A stretch of DNA of 55,813 bases from CAZDDA01 sp964568045 (GTDB taxonomy: Bacteria; Bipolaricaulota; Bipolaricaulia; UBA7950; UBA9294): assembly GCA_964568045.1 (NCBI GenBank), contig CAZMOL010000001.1, positions 1-55,813 on the forward strand, read 5' to 3'. Shown here piece after piece: positions 41,286 through 49,688 of this stretch. The first letter of the stretch is position 1. Every line of letters starts with the position of its first letter. The position numbers and the translations under genes are program-made. Under the pieces are notes generated by a model. The model had not been told where the DNA came from. It did no database searches and saw only the letters and a program-made list of their open reading frames with translations.

Positions 41286-42209
41286 TTGAACGCAAGCTTG
41301 GAGGATCCAAGACGTAGGGAAGGGGTGCGTTTCGTGGCGCAGCTCACCGTGGAGACGGTCGATCAGGTGCTCGATGTGCTCGTCACTCAACACGTGAACG
41401 AGCTTGACCTTCGCCACGTTACGTTTATCGACCCCTACGCGTTGCTGCTGCTTGTGCTCGGGATTCGGCACTGCTTGGAGGAGGGCGCGCGCTTGGCCAT
41501 TCAGTGGCCGCAGCGCCCGGCGGTCTATCGGTGGATGAACGCCGCGGGGTTCTTTGCTCAAGTAGAGGGCCCTACTCCTGCGCCGTCCACGGGGTCGTGG
41601 CGAACCTCTGACGCCCTTCAGCCGATCACCCCGATCACCGAAGAACAGGAGGTTTCCCGGCTGGTGGAAGCGTTCGACCATCGCCTTGCGCAGCGGTATC
41701 CACTCACCACCACTTCGCGCAACGCGCTTGTCAGGATCATGATCGAACTGTTCCAGAACATCCCCCAACACAGCAATGCCACCGGGAAGATCGTGGATCC
41801 CTGCGGGCTGGCTGCGATGCAAGACTATGCGGATTCCATCTTCCTTGCTGTGGCGGACAAGGGAGTCGGCTTGCGTGGAAGCCTCTCCCTGCGAGCGGAG
41901 TTTGCCGGCCTCAGCGATAAGCGCGCCCTTGACGCAATTGTGTTTGAGGGGATCAGTCGGTTTGCCGATCCCGGACGGGGCGGCGAACTGCTCCGGATCG
42001 CCCGACTGATTCGAAACTGGGACGGAATGCTTGCCATTCGCAGTGGTGAAGCGTGCCTGATCGCGGATGCGGAGCGCGGCGATGTGTACGATGCACCGGC
42101 CTTTCCCGGGGTGCAGATCGCTGTGCGGCTGCCGCGGCAGGTGTTTGGAATCGACGCCCCACCGATTGACAGGGAAGCGTTCACCGAGTTCAATGAACAA
42201 AATGCATGA
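41286..42209 (+). CDS. STAS-like plus HATPase (anti-sigma-factor-type) regulatory protein
   Basis: A 307-residue cytoplasmic protein. Residues 10-100 form a STAS-like domain (NELDLRHVTFIDPYALLLLV) and residues 140-300 a GHKL ATPase: N-box ELFQNIPQHSNATG and G1 box VADKGVGLRGS. The combination resembles switch-protein kinases such as SpoIIAB/RsbW, fused to their antagonist fold. The TTG start is supported by GAGGGG 5 bases upstream. It overlaps the next gene, a STAS-wHTH protein, by 17 bases, so the two probably form a regulatory pair. The output they control is unknown. Confidence 0.75.
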   Translation: MNASLEDPRRREGVRFVAQLTVETVDQVLDVLVTQHVNELDLRHVTFIDPYALLLLVLGIRHCLEEGARLAIQWPQRPAVYRWMNAAGFFAQVEGPTPAPSTGSWRTSDALQPITPITEEQEVSRLVEAFDHRLAQRYPLTTTSRNALVRIMIELFQNIPQHSNATGKIVDPCGLAAMQDYADSIFLAVADKGVGLRGSLSLRAEFAGLSDKRALDAIVFEGISRFADPGRGGELLRIARLIRNWDGMLAIRSGEACLIADAERGDVYDAPAFPGVQIAVRLPRQVFGIDAPPIDREAFTEFNEQNA

Positions 42210-42753
42210 GCGAATGTTCGCCATTGCGCCGTTTGGCACCCGTCTTGGGACGAGGCTCGAAGGGAAAGCGGCACGCGAGCAGCTGCTTGCCACGCTGGTC
42301 GAGCTTCCCCAGCCGGGGCGTCTGGTGATCCTGCTGGACGACGTCGAGGTGTTGAGTGGCTCATTTGCCGATGAGGCGATCGCTATCCCATACAGTCGAC
42401 TTGCCGCCGGGGAATATGGCGATCGCTACGTGGTCCTGCGGGCTGCCTCTGCGGAGATCACCGACGATCTGTCGCACAAGCTCGAACGTCGCCGCCTTGC
42501 TGTGCTCTGCTTGACCGATGACAAGTGGAGTGTAGTTGGACTGTTGCCCACGATGATGCAGGAGACCCTCGCTCTTGTCATCGAGCGTGGAGAGACCACT
42601 GCAAGGCAACTCGCCGAAGCGCTGAATATCCGTCATAACGCCTGTCTCCACCGCGTTTCTCGCCTAGCGCAGTTGCGCCTTATTCGTCGCGAAGCGGTCG
42701 GTTTTGTCGGCCCTCATCAGAGTTACCGCCTGTTTTCTATCCTCTCCCCTTGA
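42193..42753 (+). CDS. STAS-like (DUF4325-type) protein with C-terminal winged helix
   Basis: A 186-residue protein. The first part (FGTRLGTRLEGKAAREQL, VILLDDVEVLSGSFADEAI) is like DUF4325/STAS regulators that often accompany the HATPase type encoded just upstream. The last 60 residues form a winged helix (GETTARQLAEALNIRHNACLH, RVSRLAQLRLIRREAVG), which probably binds DNA. ATG 42193 and 42202 both overlap the upstream stop; I list the first. It ends at a strong promoter for the dinB unit. Confidence 0.7.
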   Translation: MNKMHERMFAIAPFGTRLGTRLEGKAAREQLLATLVELPQPGRLVILLDDVEVLSGSFADEAIAIPYSRLAAGEYGDRYVVLRAASAEITDDLSHKLERRRLAVLCLTDDKWSVVGLLPTMMQETLALVIERGETTARQLAEALNIRHNACLHRVSRLAQLRLIRREAVGFVGPHQSYRLFSILSP

Positions 42754-42782
42754 CAGTCGCCTGTTCAGTCTGTACACTGAAC
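42750..42782 (+). promoter_or_regulatory. Promoter with LexA-like operator upstream of the dinB unit
   Basis: A perfect TTGACA (42750-42755), 17-base spacer and TACACT (42773-42778) make a strong sigma-70 promoter. A perfect inverted repeat GTTCAGT-N6-ACTGAAC (42763-42782) covers the spacer and the -10. GTTC/GAAC half-sites and the downstream SOS polymerase gene make this a likely LexA operator; no lexA is in the window. Confidence 0.65.
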
Positions 42783-42795
42783 GAGGTGGACGTCC

Positions 42796-43050
42796 ATGTA
42801 TCAACCGGTTCAAGAGCCCATCGACGCTTATGTCATCTACAATCGCGGGGCCCCGCACCCCCTATTGCGCGCGTTTCGGTGGGGCAATCGGCGTTTTGAC
42901 GTCACCGCCACCAACTTGGTGTACCCGGAGCGCGATGGAGAGACGCACTTCTTCTGTTATTCGGTGAGCTGTGGGGCGAACCAGTTTCGCATCCGCTTAA
43001 ATGCGAATCGCTGCCTGTGGACGCTGGAGGCCATCGACGCGGAGGGCTGA
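42796..43050 (+). CDS. Small protein co-transcribed with dinB
   Basis: An 84-residue soluble protein (YQPVQEPIDAYVIYNRGAPH, LRAFRWGNRRFDVTATN) predicted to be mostly beta. I do not recognise it with certainty; it resembles small proteins found beside DinB/ImuB in other bacteria (DUF6504-like). GAGGTGGACGTCC precedes ATG 42796 and dinB starts 15 bases after its stop, so it is under the same LexA-like operator and may assist translesion synthesis. Confidence 0.75.
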   Translation: MYQPVQEPIDAYVIYNRGAPHPLLRAFRWGNRRFDVTATNLVYPERDGETHFFCYSVSCGANQFRIRLNANRCLWTLEAIDAEG

Positions 43051-43065
43051 ACGGAGGGCGCCGAC

Positions 43066-44295
43066 ATGTCGCGGATTATCGTACACCTGGATATGGATGC
43101 CTACTTCGCCTCGGTGGAACAGCAGGCGAATCCGTCCCTGCGTGGCAAACCGATTGGCGTGACCGGAAAGCCGCACGAGCGGTCGATTGTCGTTGCCGTG
43201 TCGCGTGAGGCAAAGTGCTACGGGCTCAAGACCGGCATGCCGATGTGGGAGGCACGTCGTCTCTGTCCCCGCCTCATCCTCGTTCCCGGGAGTATGTCAC
43301 GCTATATTGAGGTCACCAAACGGTTCCTGACCATTCTCAAAAACTACACCGCCGCGCTGGAGGTGTTCAGCATCGACGAGGTGTTCATGGACGTCACTCA
43401 AGAGGCCTCCCGCTATGGAGGGGCTGTCCCGATGGCCACACGAATCAAGGAGGAATTCCGTGAGGCCCTCGGGCCGTGCATCACGGCAACACTTGGGATC
43501 GCCTCCAATAAGACGATGGCCAAGCTAATCGCCAAGCGGCACAAGCCGGACGGGATTGGCGAACTGCGGGCCGAACAGCTCGCAGAACTGCTCGCGACCA
43601 CGCCAGTGGGCGAGGTGTGCGGCATCGGCAGGAGAATCGAGATCCGTCTTGCCAAGGTGGGAATCCACACCATGGCCGACCTAGGGCGGGCACCGGACGA
43701 TTACTTGAAGCGGGAGTTCGGGGTATACGGCCTCTTTCTGAAGGAGATTGGCCAAGGGCGCGACTCCAGTCCCGTGATTCCCTACACGACGGTCGTTCCG
43801 GTGAAATCGGTCGGCCATTCCAGATCCCTTCCGCCGCGGCTGCGGTCCATTGAGTTGGCTCTGCTTGTGCTGCGTGGTCTGTGCGACAGAGTGGGGCGGC
43901 GGATGCGCAAGCTGGGGGTGGTCGGTCGCACGGTCTACTCCGGCTTTCGACTCGGAGCACTCGAAGGGCATTGTGGCAAACAGACCACCCTTGCCTGCCC
44001 CACCGACGACGGGGAGACGATCTACCGAGCATGTCTGGCCATCCACCGGGCGATGGCGCTGCAGCCCGAAGCCGTTTCGTATGTCGGGGTCTCAGTGCGC
44101 AACCTCACCGAAAAAGCGAGTCTTCCCGGACAGCTGTTGCAGGAAGACCACCGCCAGGAGCGGTTAAACCGTGCGATCGATCGGATCCGCGATCGCTTCG
44201 GTGAGGGCGCGATCGTCACTGGAGAGACGCTTCTGTTTGAGGCGATTCCCGAACACGTCGGCGGATACGCGCAAGGGGAAGAGTGGGTGTTCTAA
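43066..44295 (+). CDS. dinB: DNA polymerase IV (Y-family)
   Basis: A 409-residue error-prone translesion polymerase. Catalytic residues lie in IIVHLDMDAYFASVEQQ (first Asp) and VFSIDEVFMDVT (Asp-Glu pair). The helix-hairpin-helix thumb is near VGEVCGIGRRIEIRL and the little-finger domain follows. There is no clear C-terminal beta-clamp peptide of the QLxLF type. GGAGG (gaacGGAGGgcgcc) precedes ATG 43066. It is the second gene of the SOS-like unit. Confidence 0.95.
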   Translation: MSRIIVHLDMDAYFASVEQQANPSLRGKPIGVTGKPHERSIVVAVSREAKCYGLKTGMPMWEARRLCPRLILVPGSMSRYIEVTKRFLTILKNYTAALEVFSIDEVFMDVTQEASRYGGAVPMATRIKEEFREALGPCITATLGIASNKTMAKLIAKRHKPDGIGELRAEQLAELLATTPVGEVCGIGRRIEIRLAKVGIHTMADLGRAPDDYLKREFGVYGLFLKEIGQGRDSSPVIPYTTVVPVKSVGHSRSLPPRLRSIELALLVLRGLCDRVGRRMRKLGVVGRTVYSGFRLGALEGHCGKQTTLACPTDDGETIYRACLAIHRAMALQPEAVSYVGVSVRNLTEKASLPGQLLQEDHRQERLNRAIDRIRDRFGEGAIVTGETLLFEAIPEHVGGYAQGEEWVF

Positions 44296-44371
44296 GCCCC
44301 ACAGAGCCTCGGTGCCGAACGATCCGCCTTTGTGATCCTATCAAATGAGGCCGAGCAATCTGTTTTATCGG

Positions 44372-44380
44372 TGATACAAT
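44372..44380 (+). promoter_or_regulatory. Possible extended -10 promoter for otsAB
   Basis: TG-A-TACAAT at 44372-44380 is a good extended -10 element; no matching -35 is clear. The transcript would start about 30 bases before the AAAGGAGG ribosome site of otsAB. Confidence 0.4.
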
Positions 44381-44417
44381 GAGAGAGATCAAGGGCTAAA
44401 GGAGGTTTTAGAATCCT

Positions 44418-46598
44418 TTGAGCAGAATACTGTTCGTTTCCAACCGGTTGCCGATCAGCGTTCAACGCAGAAAGGGGCGATTGCAGCTTCAGGACAGTGT
44501 CGGGGGTCTGGCAACGGGTTTGTCCTCCTTCTACGAAACCTACGATAGCCTGTGGATCGGTTGGCCCGGGGTGACGTCAAGCGGGAGCAAAGCAGAGGAA
44601 AAACAGGTTAGGGAACAACTCGCTGCCGCAAACTGCCGTCCGATCTTCCTGTCTGCTGATGAGATCAGAAATCACTACCACGGGTTCTCCAACAAAACGA
44701 TTTGGCCGCTCTTTCATTACTTCACACAGTATGCTGTGTACGACGACGGGTTTTGGCAAGCCTACCAACAGGTAAACAGGAGCTTTTATGAGGTGCTGAT
44801 CAAGATTGCTGAGCCGGCGGACACCATTTGGATCCACGATTATCATCTCATGCTGCTTCCCCAACTTGTCCGACAGAAGCTTCCAGACGCGAAGATTGGG
44901 TTCTTCTTGCACATTCCGTTTCCGTCCTCCGAGATCTTCCGCCTCATTCCGTGGCGCAAGGAGATCCTCGAAGGGTTGTTAGGTGCGGATCTCATTGGAT
45001 TTCACACGTATGGTTACGTGCGCCATTTCATCAACAGTGCCCGGTATCTGCTCGGTCATGAGCACACGATGGGACAACTCGTCGTGGGAGACCGTGTGGT
45101 GAAGGTCGATGCGTTTCCGATGGGAATCGACTACGATCGGTTCTCCGAAGGGGCCTGCGATCGCGCCGTCCAGGAGGAGGCAAGCGACATCCGCGAGAAA
45201 GTGGGAAACCGCACGTTGATCTTCTCAATCGATCGTCTCGACTACACAAAGGGTATTCTCCAGCGATTGCAGGCGTTCGATCGCTTCTTGGCGTCAAATC
45301 CCGAGTTTAAGGAAAGGGTCCATCTCATGTTGGCGGTGACTCCGTCTCGGACGAAGGTGGAGCATTACTTGGCGCTGAAACGTCAGATTGATGAGCACAT
45401 CGGCGAAATCAACGGCAAGCACGGGACGATCGGCTGGGTACCTATCTGGTATTCGTATCGCACGTTGCCGTTCCGTAGCCTCCTTGCGTGGTACTGTGCC
45501 GCTGATGTGGCGTTGATCACCCCGTTGCGGGACGGAATGAATCTGGTGGCGAAGGAATTCGTTGCGAGCAAGTGCGATGCCAAAGGCGTTCTGGTTCTCA
45601 GTGAGGTGGCCGGGGCGGCCGAAGAACTCTCCGAGGCGATCGTGGTGAATCCGAACGATCAAGAAGACATTGTGGCCGCTTTGAAAGAAGCACTCTCGAT
45701 GCCTGAGCCAGAGCAGATCGCACGCAATCGGACGATGCAGGATCGACTCAAGCGGCACAACGTCATGAAATGGGCGGAGGAGTTCATCGCCGAGCTTGAC
45801 GCCAGCAAGAGCGTCCAATCCGAGCTTGCTGCGCACCGGGTTAACGCGAAAGTCCGGAGCGACCTCATCCGAGCTTTTCGCCGAGGGAAGAACCGATTGT
45901 TGCTCTTGGATTACGACGGGACCCTCGTGCCGCTTGTCAAAACGCCGGAGAGAGCCAAGCCAGACGCCGGGCTTCTGAGGTTACTTGGAAACCTGTTTGG
46001 CCTTAAGAACGCCGAGGTTGTCATCATCAGCGGCAGGGACAAGGAAACGTTGCAGGAGTGGTTCGCAGATCTGAATGTTGGGCTGATTGCAGAACACGGC
46101 GCGTGGATCAAAGCCCCGAAAGCAAAGTGGGCCACCATACAACCGTTGAGCGGCCAGTGGAAAGCGGAGCTTGCGCCGACTCTCAGGCACTACGTGGACC
46201 GAACGCCGGGCTCCTTTGTCGAAGAGAAGGATTTTTCGCTGGTGTGGCACTATCGACGCGTCGATCCCGCGCTGGCAGAGCGACGTTTGTCCGAACTGAA
46301 AGATACCTTGCTCCAGCTTGCTCCCGCGTATAACCTCGGAGTGCTGGAAGGGAACAAGATCATCGAAATCAAGAACTCCGGAGTCGATAAGGGTCAAGCT
46401 GCGCTCAAGTGGCTTGCCAGGAGCAAGTGGGACTTCATCTTGGCCATCGGAGATGATCGCACCGATGAGGATCTTTTTGGGATCTTGCCGCAAGGCGCAT
46501 ACTCCATTCGCGTGGGGGTAAGACCCTCGCAGGCAAGATTCAATGTGGGCACTCCCAAAGATGTGCGCACGCTCCTGCAGGAGTTGAGCACTGGGTAA
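44418..46598 (+). CDS. otsAB: Bifunctional trehalose-6-phosphate synthase/phosphatase
   Basis: A 726-residue fusion making trehalose, a compatible solute. The N-terminal GT20 synthase (1-465) shows LFVSNRLPISV, the sugar-nucleotide-binding RPIFLSADEIRNHYHGFSN (partly shown), WIHDYHLMLLPQL, and RDGMNLVAKEFVA. The C-terminal HAD phosphatase (about 475-726) has LLLLDYDGTLVPL with catalytic Asp and AIGDDRTDEDLF. The TTG start is supported by AAAGGAGG 9-11 bases upstream and no other start. It is probably monocistronic and meets lysC tail to tail. Confidence 0.95.
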   Translation: MSRILFVSNRLPISVQRRKGRLQLQDSVGGLATGLSSFYETYDSLWIGWPGVTSSGSKAEEKQVREQLAAANCRPIFLSADEIRNHYHGFSNKTIWPLFHYFTQYAVYDDGFWQAYQQVNRSFYEVLIKIAEPADTIWIHDYHLMLLPQLVRQKLPDAKIGFFLHIPFPSSEIFRLIPWRKEILEGLLGADLIGFHTYGYVRHFINSARYLLGHEHTMGQLVVGDRVVKVDAFPMGIDYDRFSEGACDRAVQEEASDIREKVGNRTLIFSIDRLDYTKGILQRLQAFDRFLASNPEFKERVHLMLAVTPSRTKVEHYLALKRQIDEHIGEINGKHGTIGWVPIWYSYRTLPFRSLLAWYCAADVALITPLRDGMNLVAKEFVASKCDAKGVLVLSEVAGAAEELSEAIVVNPNDQEDIVAALKEALSMPEPEQIARNRTMQDRLKRHNVMKWAEEFIAELDASKSVQSELAAHRVNAKVRSDLIRAFRRGKNRLLLLDYDGTLVPLVKTPERAKPDAGLLRLLGNLFGLKNAEVVIISGRDKETLQEWFADLNVGLIAEHGAWIKAPKAKWATIQPLSGQWKAELAPTLRHYVDRTPGSFVEEKDFSLVWHYRRVDPALAERRLSELKDTLLQLAPAYNLGVLEGNKIIEIKNSGVDKGQAALKWLARSKWDFILAIGDDRTDEDLFGILPQGAYSIRVGVRPSQARFNVGTPKDVRTLLQELSTG

Positions 46599-46629
46599 GT
46601 GAGGACGGCTCGGGGCTTCGCTGGGAGCG

Positions 46630-48102
46630 TCACCGGCGTGTTCTGTCTTCCAAACCCAGCTCACGGTGCAAGAAGCGCACCGTGCCTGCGACCTCATCCT
46701 GCGGGATGCAGAAAGAAACGCTATCCTCAGTCGTAGCCTGAGCCACCGCGATCACCCGCACTCCGTGCTTTCCCAACGCCGCAAACGCACAAGAGGCAAT
46801 GCCTGCCTTGTTCCAGCCGGGAACACCGATAACGGAGACCATCGCGACCTTCTCCCTGGTTCCAAGGGCGCATCCGTCCTCCACCAATTGAGGTGTCGGC
46901 ATCCCCGAAGGCTGACTTGAGATCGGGGTTTCCGGCAGTGCCCACGACGGACGGTCGGCGAACTCGCGCGAGAGAACCCTCAGGCAATGTGCTTGGTCCT
47001 GTTCCCGGACGACCAAGTTGAGGCTTTGCTCGGAGTACGACTGGGAGAACATCAGCACGGTTAGGCCGGCTTCATTGAGCCGCTGCAGGGAACGGATGGC
47101 CATTTGCAGTCTCACTCTCTCGGCTTGACTGCCTACCGTGATCAGGCTCAAGCCCGTGGCAGAGACTATGGCCGGCAACAACACTCGATCCGGACTGGGA
47201 GTCTTGACGACCAAGGTGCCCGGATCGGTGGGGTTGAAGCTGTTGAGGATGCGCAACGGGATGCTGTTGGCGATGACCGGTCGAATTGTCCTGGGGTGGA
47301 GAACCTCCGCACCGAACCGAGCAAGGTTGGTCGCTTCAGTGTAGGAGAGCTCTCTCAGTGGTCGGGCCTGGGGCACGATGTTGGGGTCAGCGGTGAGGAT
47401 TCCGTCCACATCCGTCCAGATCCATACTTCATCGGCGCCAAGACACGCCGCTATGATGGTGGCGGAGTAGTCACTCCCGCTGCGACCAAGGGTCGTCGGC
47501 ACTCCCTGTTCGGTTGCAGCGATGTAACCGGTAATGACGGGAATTACTCCACGAGCGAGCAATGGCCCAACTTGTTGCTTGAGCCGCTGTTGTGTTGGCT
47601 CAAGAAGCGGCGTGGCGCTTCCGAAACTGTCATCGGTGACGATCAATTCAGTCGCGCGGACGGCCTGTGCTCGGAGGCCGCGTCTTCGCAACACAGCCGC
47701 CAGAATGCTGGCCGAGAGTTGCTCCCCAAAGCATACCACCGCGTCGTTGACACGGGCGGTCAGCTCTCCCAGCACGGAGATGCTGGTATAGAGACGCTCC
47801 AGCGCCTCCAGGCGCTCTTCAATGAAGGCGCAGATTCCGTCACTCTGCGGGCCATCGTCCAGGAGGGTCTCTACCACATCGAGATGCTCACGGTGTACCC
47901 GGGTCTTGATCTCGCGGAATGTAGCATCTTTTCCCTCTGCCGCAGCCCGCGCCCCGCTGATCAACTGGGCGGTCACGCCGCTCATCGCCGAGACAACGAT
48001 TACAGTTTCCCTCGAATTTTGTTGTTCGGTGACGATATCGGCCACACCGGCAAGGCAATTCGCGTCTGCAACGGATGTGCCGCCGAACTTCTGTACGATC
48101 AT
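46630..48102 (-). CDS. lysC: Aspartate kinase (monofunctional)
   Basis: A 490-residue enzyme for the first step of Lys/Met/Thr synthesis. It starts IVQKFGGTSVADAN (nucleotide-binding KFGGTS). The catalytic domain continues to GSDYSATIIAACLGADEVWI, and the last 180 residues hold two ACT domains (TGLSLITVGSQAERV; MVSVIGVPGWNKAGIA) for allosteric control. No homoserine dehydrogenase is fused. GGGAGGG precedes ATG 48102. It follows the gamma-synthase gene by 21 bases, so it is under the same leader. Confidence 0.94.
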   Translation of the reverse strand: MIVQKFGGTSVADANCLAGVADIVTEQQNSRETVIVVSAMSGVTAQLISGARAAAEGKDATFREIKTRVHREHLDVVETLLDDGPQSDGICAFIEERLEALERLYTSISVLGELTARVNDAVVCFGEQLSASILAAVLRRRGLRAQAVRATELIVTDDSFGSATPLLEPTQQRLKQQVGPLLARGVIPVITGYIAATEQGVPTTLGRSGSDYSATIIAACLGADEVWIWTDVDGILTADPNIVPQARPLRELSYTEATNLARFGAEVLHPRTIRPVIANSIPLRILNSFNPTDPGTLVVKTPSPDRVLLPAIVSATGLSLITVGSQAERVRLQMAIRSLQRLNEAGLTVLMFSQSYSEQSLNLVVREQDQAHCLRVLSREFADRPSWALPETPISSQPSGMPTPQLVEDGCALGTREKVAMVSVIGVPGWNKAGIASCAFAALGKHGVRVIAVAQATTEDSVSFCIPQDEVAGTVRFLHRELGLEDRTRR

Positions 48103-48123
48103 CGGTCCCTCCCTGTGATTAAG

Positions 48124-49305
48124 CTACATTCCCGTCAGTGCCTGTTCCAGATCGGCGATGATATCGCGAGCGTCTTCGATGCCCACGGCGTAGCGGACCA
48201 AGTTGTCCTCGATCCCCGCTTCACGCCGCTTGTTGGGGTCCAGGGAAACGAAGATCGCCGGTTGTTGAGCGATAGACTCGACCCCGCCCAGTGTAGGACC
48301 GATGTATGGCAAGCGCAGGCCATCGATGAACTTTCCTGTCTTCTCCGCGTCGCCATCGATCTCGAAGCTGACGACACCGCCGAATCCGTTCATTTGGCGC
48401 CGCGCAATCTCGTAGTCGGGGTGACTGGAAAGGCCCGGGTAGTACACGCGGCGGACGGACGGGTGCTCCTCCAGGAATTGGGCGAGCTGTAGCGCGCTCT
48501 CGTTCTGGCGACGAACGCGCAACTCGAGGGTCTTCATCCCGCGGAGCAGCAGATACGCGTCGTGGGGGCTGCTTATGCCACCCAATACCCCCCGTGCCTC
48601 CTTGATCTTGGTCAGGGTCTCGCTGGTCCCGACGACGGCTCCGGCCAACAGGTCGTTGTGGCCGCCCAAGTACTTGGTTGCACTATGGATCACCAGATCC
48701 AAGCCGAACTCCAGTGGTCGCAGATTGATCGGCGTGGCGAAGGTGCTGTCAATCGCCGTCGTTATGTTGTGCTGCTTGGCGAGCTCGATCATTCTCGGTA
48801 GGTCCATCACACGTAGGTAGGGATTGGTCGGTGTCTCGGCAAAGATCAGGCGCGTGTGGGGACAAATGGCACAAGCCAGCTCGGCCGGCTTCTCGGCTGG
48901 CACAAGGGTCACCTCGATTCCCCATCGGGGCAGGAAGTTGAGGGCAAGATCTCGTGTGCGGCGGTAGCAGTTGCGAACCATCACTACGTGATCGCCTGCG
49001 GATAGCAGGGCCAGTATCGCAGTTGTGATGGCGCACATCCCACTAGCAAAAAGCAACGCTTGTTCGCCGCCTTCTAGCTCGGCGATCTTGCGCTCTGCTA
49101 CGGTTTGTGTCGGGTTACTGTAGCGGCCGTACTCCTCACGGTTCTCCGGATCGTTAGTGGCCTTGCGGCGCATGTAATTCAGAACCTCTGCAGTATTCTC
49201 GAATGTATAGGTTGAGGTCTGGACAATGGGGGTGGTTAGCGCACCGTAGGGCTTGCGCTTTTCCTCTCCCGCGTGGACGGCTCTTGTCGAGGCATGATCA
49301 GTCAT
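48124..49305 (-). CDS. Cystathionine gamma-synthase / trans-sulfuration PLP enzyme
   Basis: A 393-residue Cys/Met-metabolism PLP enzyme. The lysine that forms the Schiff base is Lys211 (VIHSATKYLGGHNDLLAG). Other family segments are TPIVQTSTYTFEN, EYGRYSNPTQTVAE and the C-terminal LGGVESIAQQPA. The family includes MetB, MetC and methionine gamma-lyase. Coupling to aspartate kinase makes a biosynthetic role (MetB-like) most likely. AAGGAGG lies 6 bases before ATG 49305. It is preceded by an attenuator-like leader. Confidence 0.88.
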   Translation of the reverse strand: MTDHASTRAVHAGEEKRKPYGALTTPIVQTSTYTFENTAEVLNYMRRKATNDPENREEYGRYSNPTQTVAERKIAELEGGEQALLFASGMCAITTAILALLSAGDHVVMVRNCYRRTRDLALNFLPRWGIEVTLVPAEKPAELACAICPHTRLIFAETPTNPYLRVMDLPRMIELAKQHNITTAIDSTFATPINLRPLEFGLDLVIHSATKYLGGHNDLLAGAVVGTSETLTKIKEARGVLGGISSPHDAYLLLRGMKTLELRVRRQNESALQLAQFLEEHPSVRRVYYPGLSSHPDYEIARRQMNGFGGVVSFEIDGDAEKTGKFIDGLRLPYIGPTLGGVESIAQQPAIFVSLDPNKRREAGIEDNLVRYAVGIEDARDIIADLEQALTGM

Positions 49306-49363
49306 GGTTGTCCTCCTTGGCTCCGTTCATTTCACTGTGGCGCTCGCGTTCCTTTCTCGATCC

Positions 49364-49397
49364 AAAAAAACAAAGACCGCAGGAAATTCCTGCAGTC
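49364..49397 (-). terminator. Leader terminator hairpin of the methionine operon
   Basis: Transcribed leftward, GACTGCAGGA-att-TCCTGCGGTC (49375-49397) folds into a 10-bp stem with one G-U pair and a 3-base loop, followed by TTTGTTTTTTT (49364-49374). This is a rho-independent terminator. It lies about 60 bases before the ATG of the gamma-synthase, so it must act as an attenuator. Confidence 0.8.
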
Positions 49398-49405
49398 TGC
49401 ATCCG

Positions 49406-49462
49406 CCGCCTTGTCCTCTAGCCCGATTGGCTATTGGAACAAAGCGGTCACGACATCATCAT
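49406..49462 (-). promoter_or_regulatory. Leader hairpin with Met-rich mini-ORF
   Basis: Upstream of the terminator, ATG-ATG-ATG-TCG-TGA (49448-49462) encodes Met-Met-Met-Ser. Immediately after it a long hairpin pairs CCGCTTTGTTCC with GGACAAGGCGG and encloses TAGCC/GGCTA (49406-49447). GACCGC at the hairpin base is also complementary to GCGGTC of the terminator, so alternative folding is possible. No good Shine-Dalgarno precedes the mini-ORF, so its translation is uncertain. Confidence 0.5.
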
Positions 49463-49549
49463 GCTGAATGCGGAGCAAAGGGAGCCAGGGAGGCCTATCA
49501 TTTCATTGAACCTTCTCACGGTCCCCTTTACCCGATTCATAGCATCACT

Positions 49550-49578
49550 ACTATACCAAGTGCTAGGGTTCAAGTAAA
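49550..49578 (-). promoter_or_regulatory. Promoter of the methionine operon
   Basis: TTTACT (49573-49578) and TATAGT (49550-49555) on the minus strand are separated by 17 bases. It would yield a leader of about 235 bases, long enough for the hairpin and terminator described above. Confidence 0.55.
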
Positions 49579-49688
49579 GGCAATTGGTTTGGCATGTCTG
49601 GCTACTTGGCGAGTACCGGCACGAAGTCGCGTATACTCTGACCAGTACAGAGGCAACAGATCAGACGCCACTTACCATAGGGGGATCC

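Noticed and set aside
41256..42293. 345-codon minus-strand frame opposite the STAS/ATPase gene
   Set aside because: No family features; the plus-strand gene has N-box and G1 motifs and a ribosome site.
47104..48492. 462-codon plus-strand frame opposite lysC and the gamma-synthase
   Set aside because: Shadow frame crossing two real genes on the other strand.
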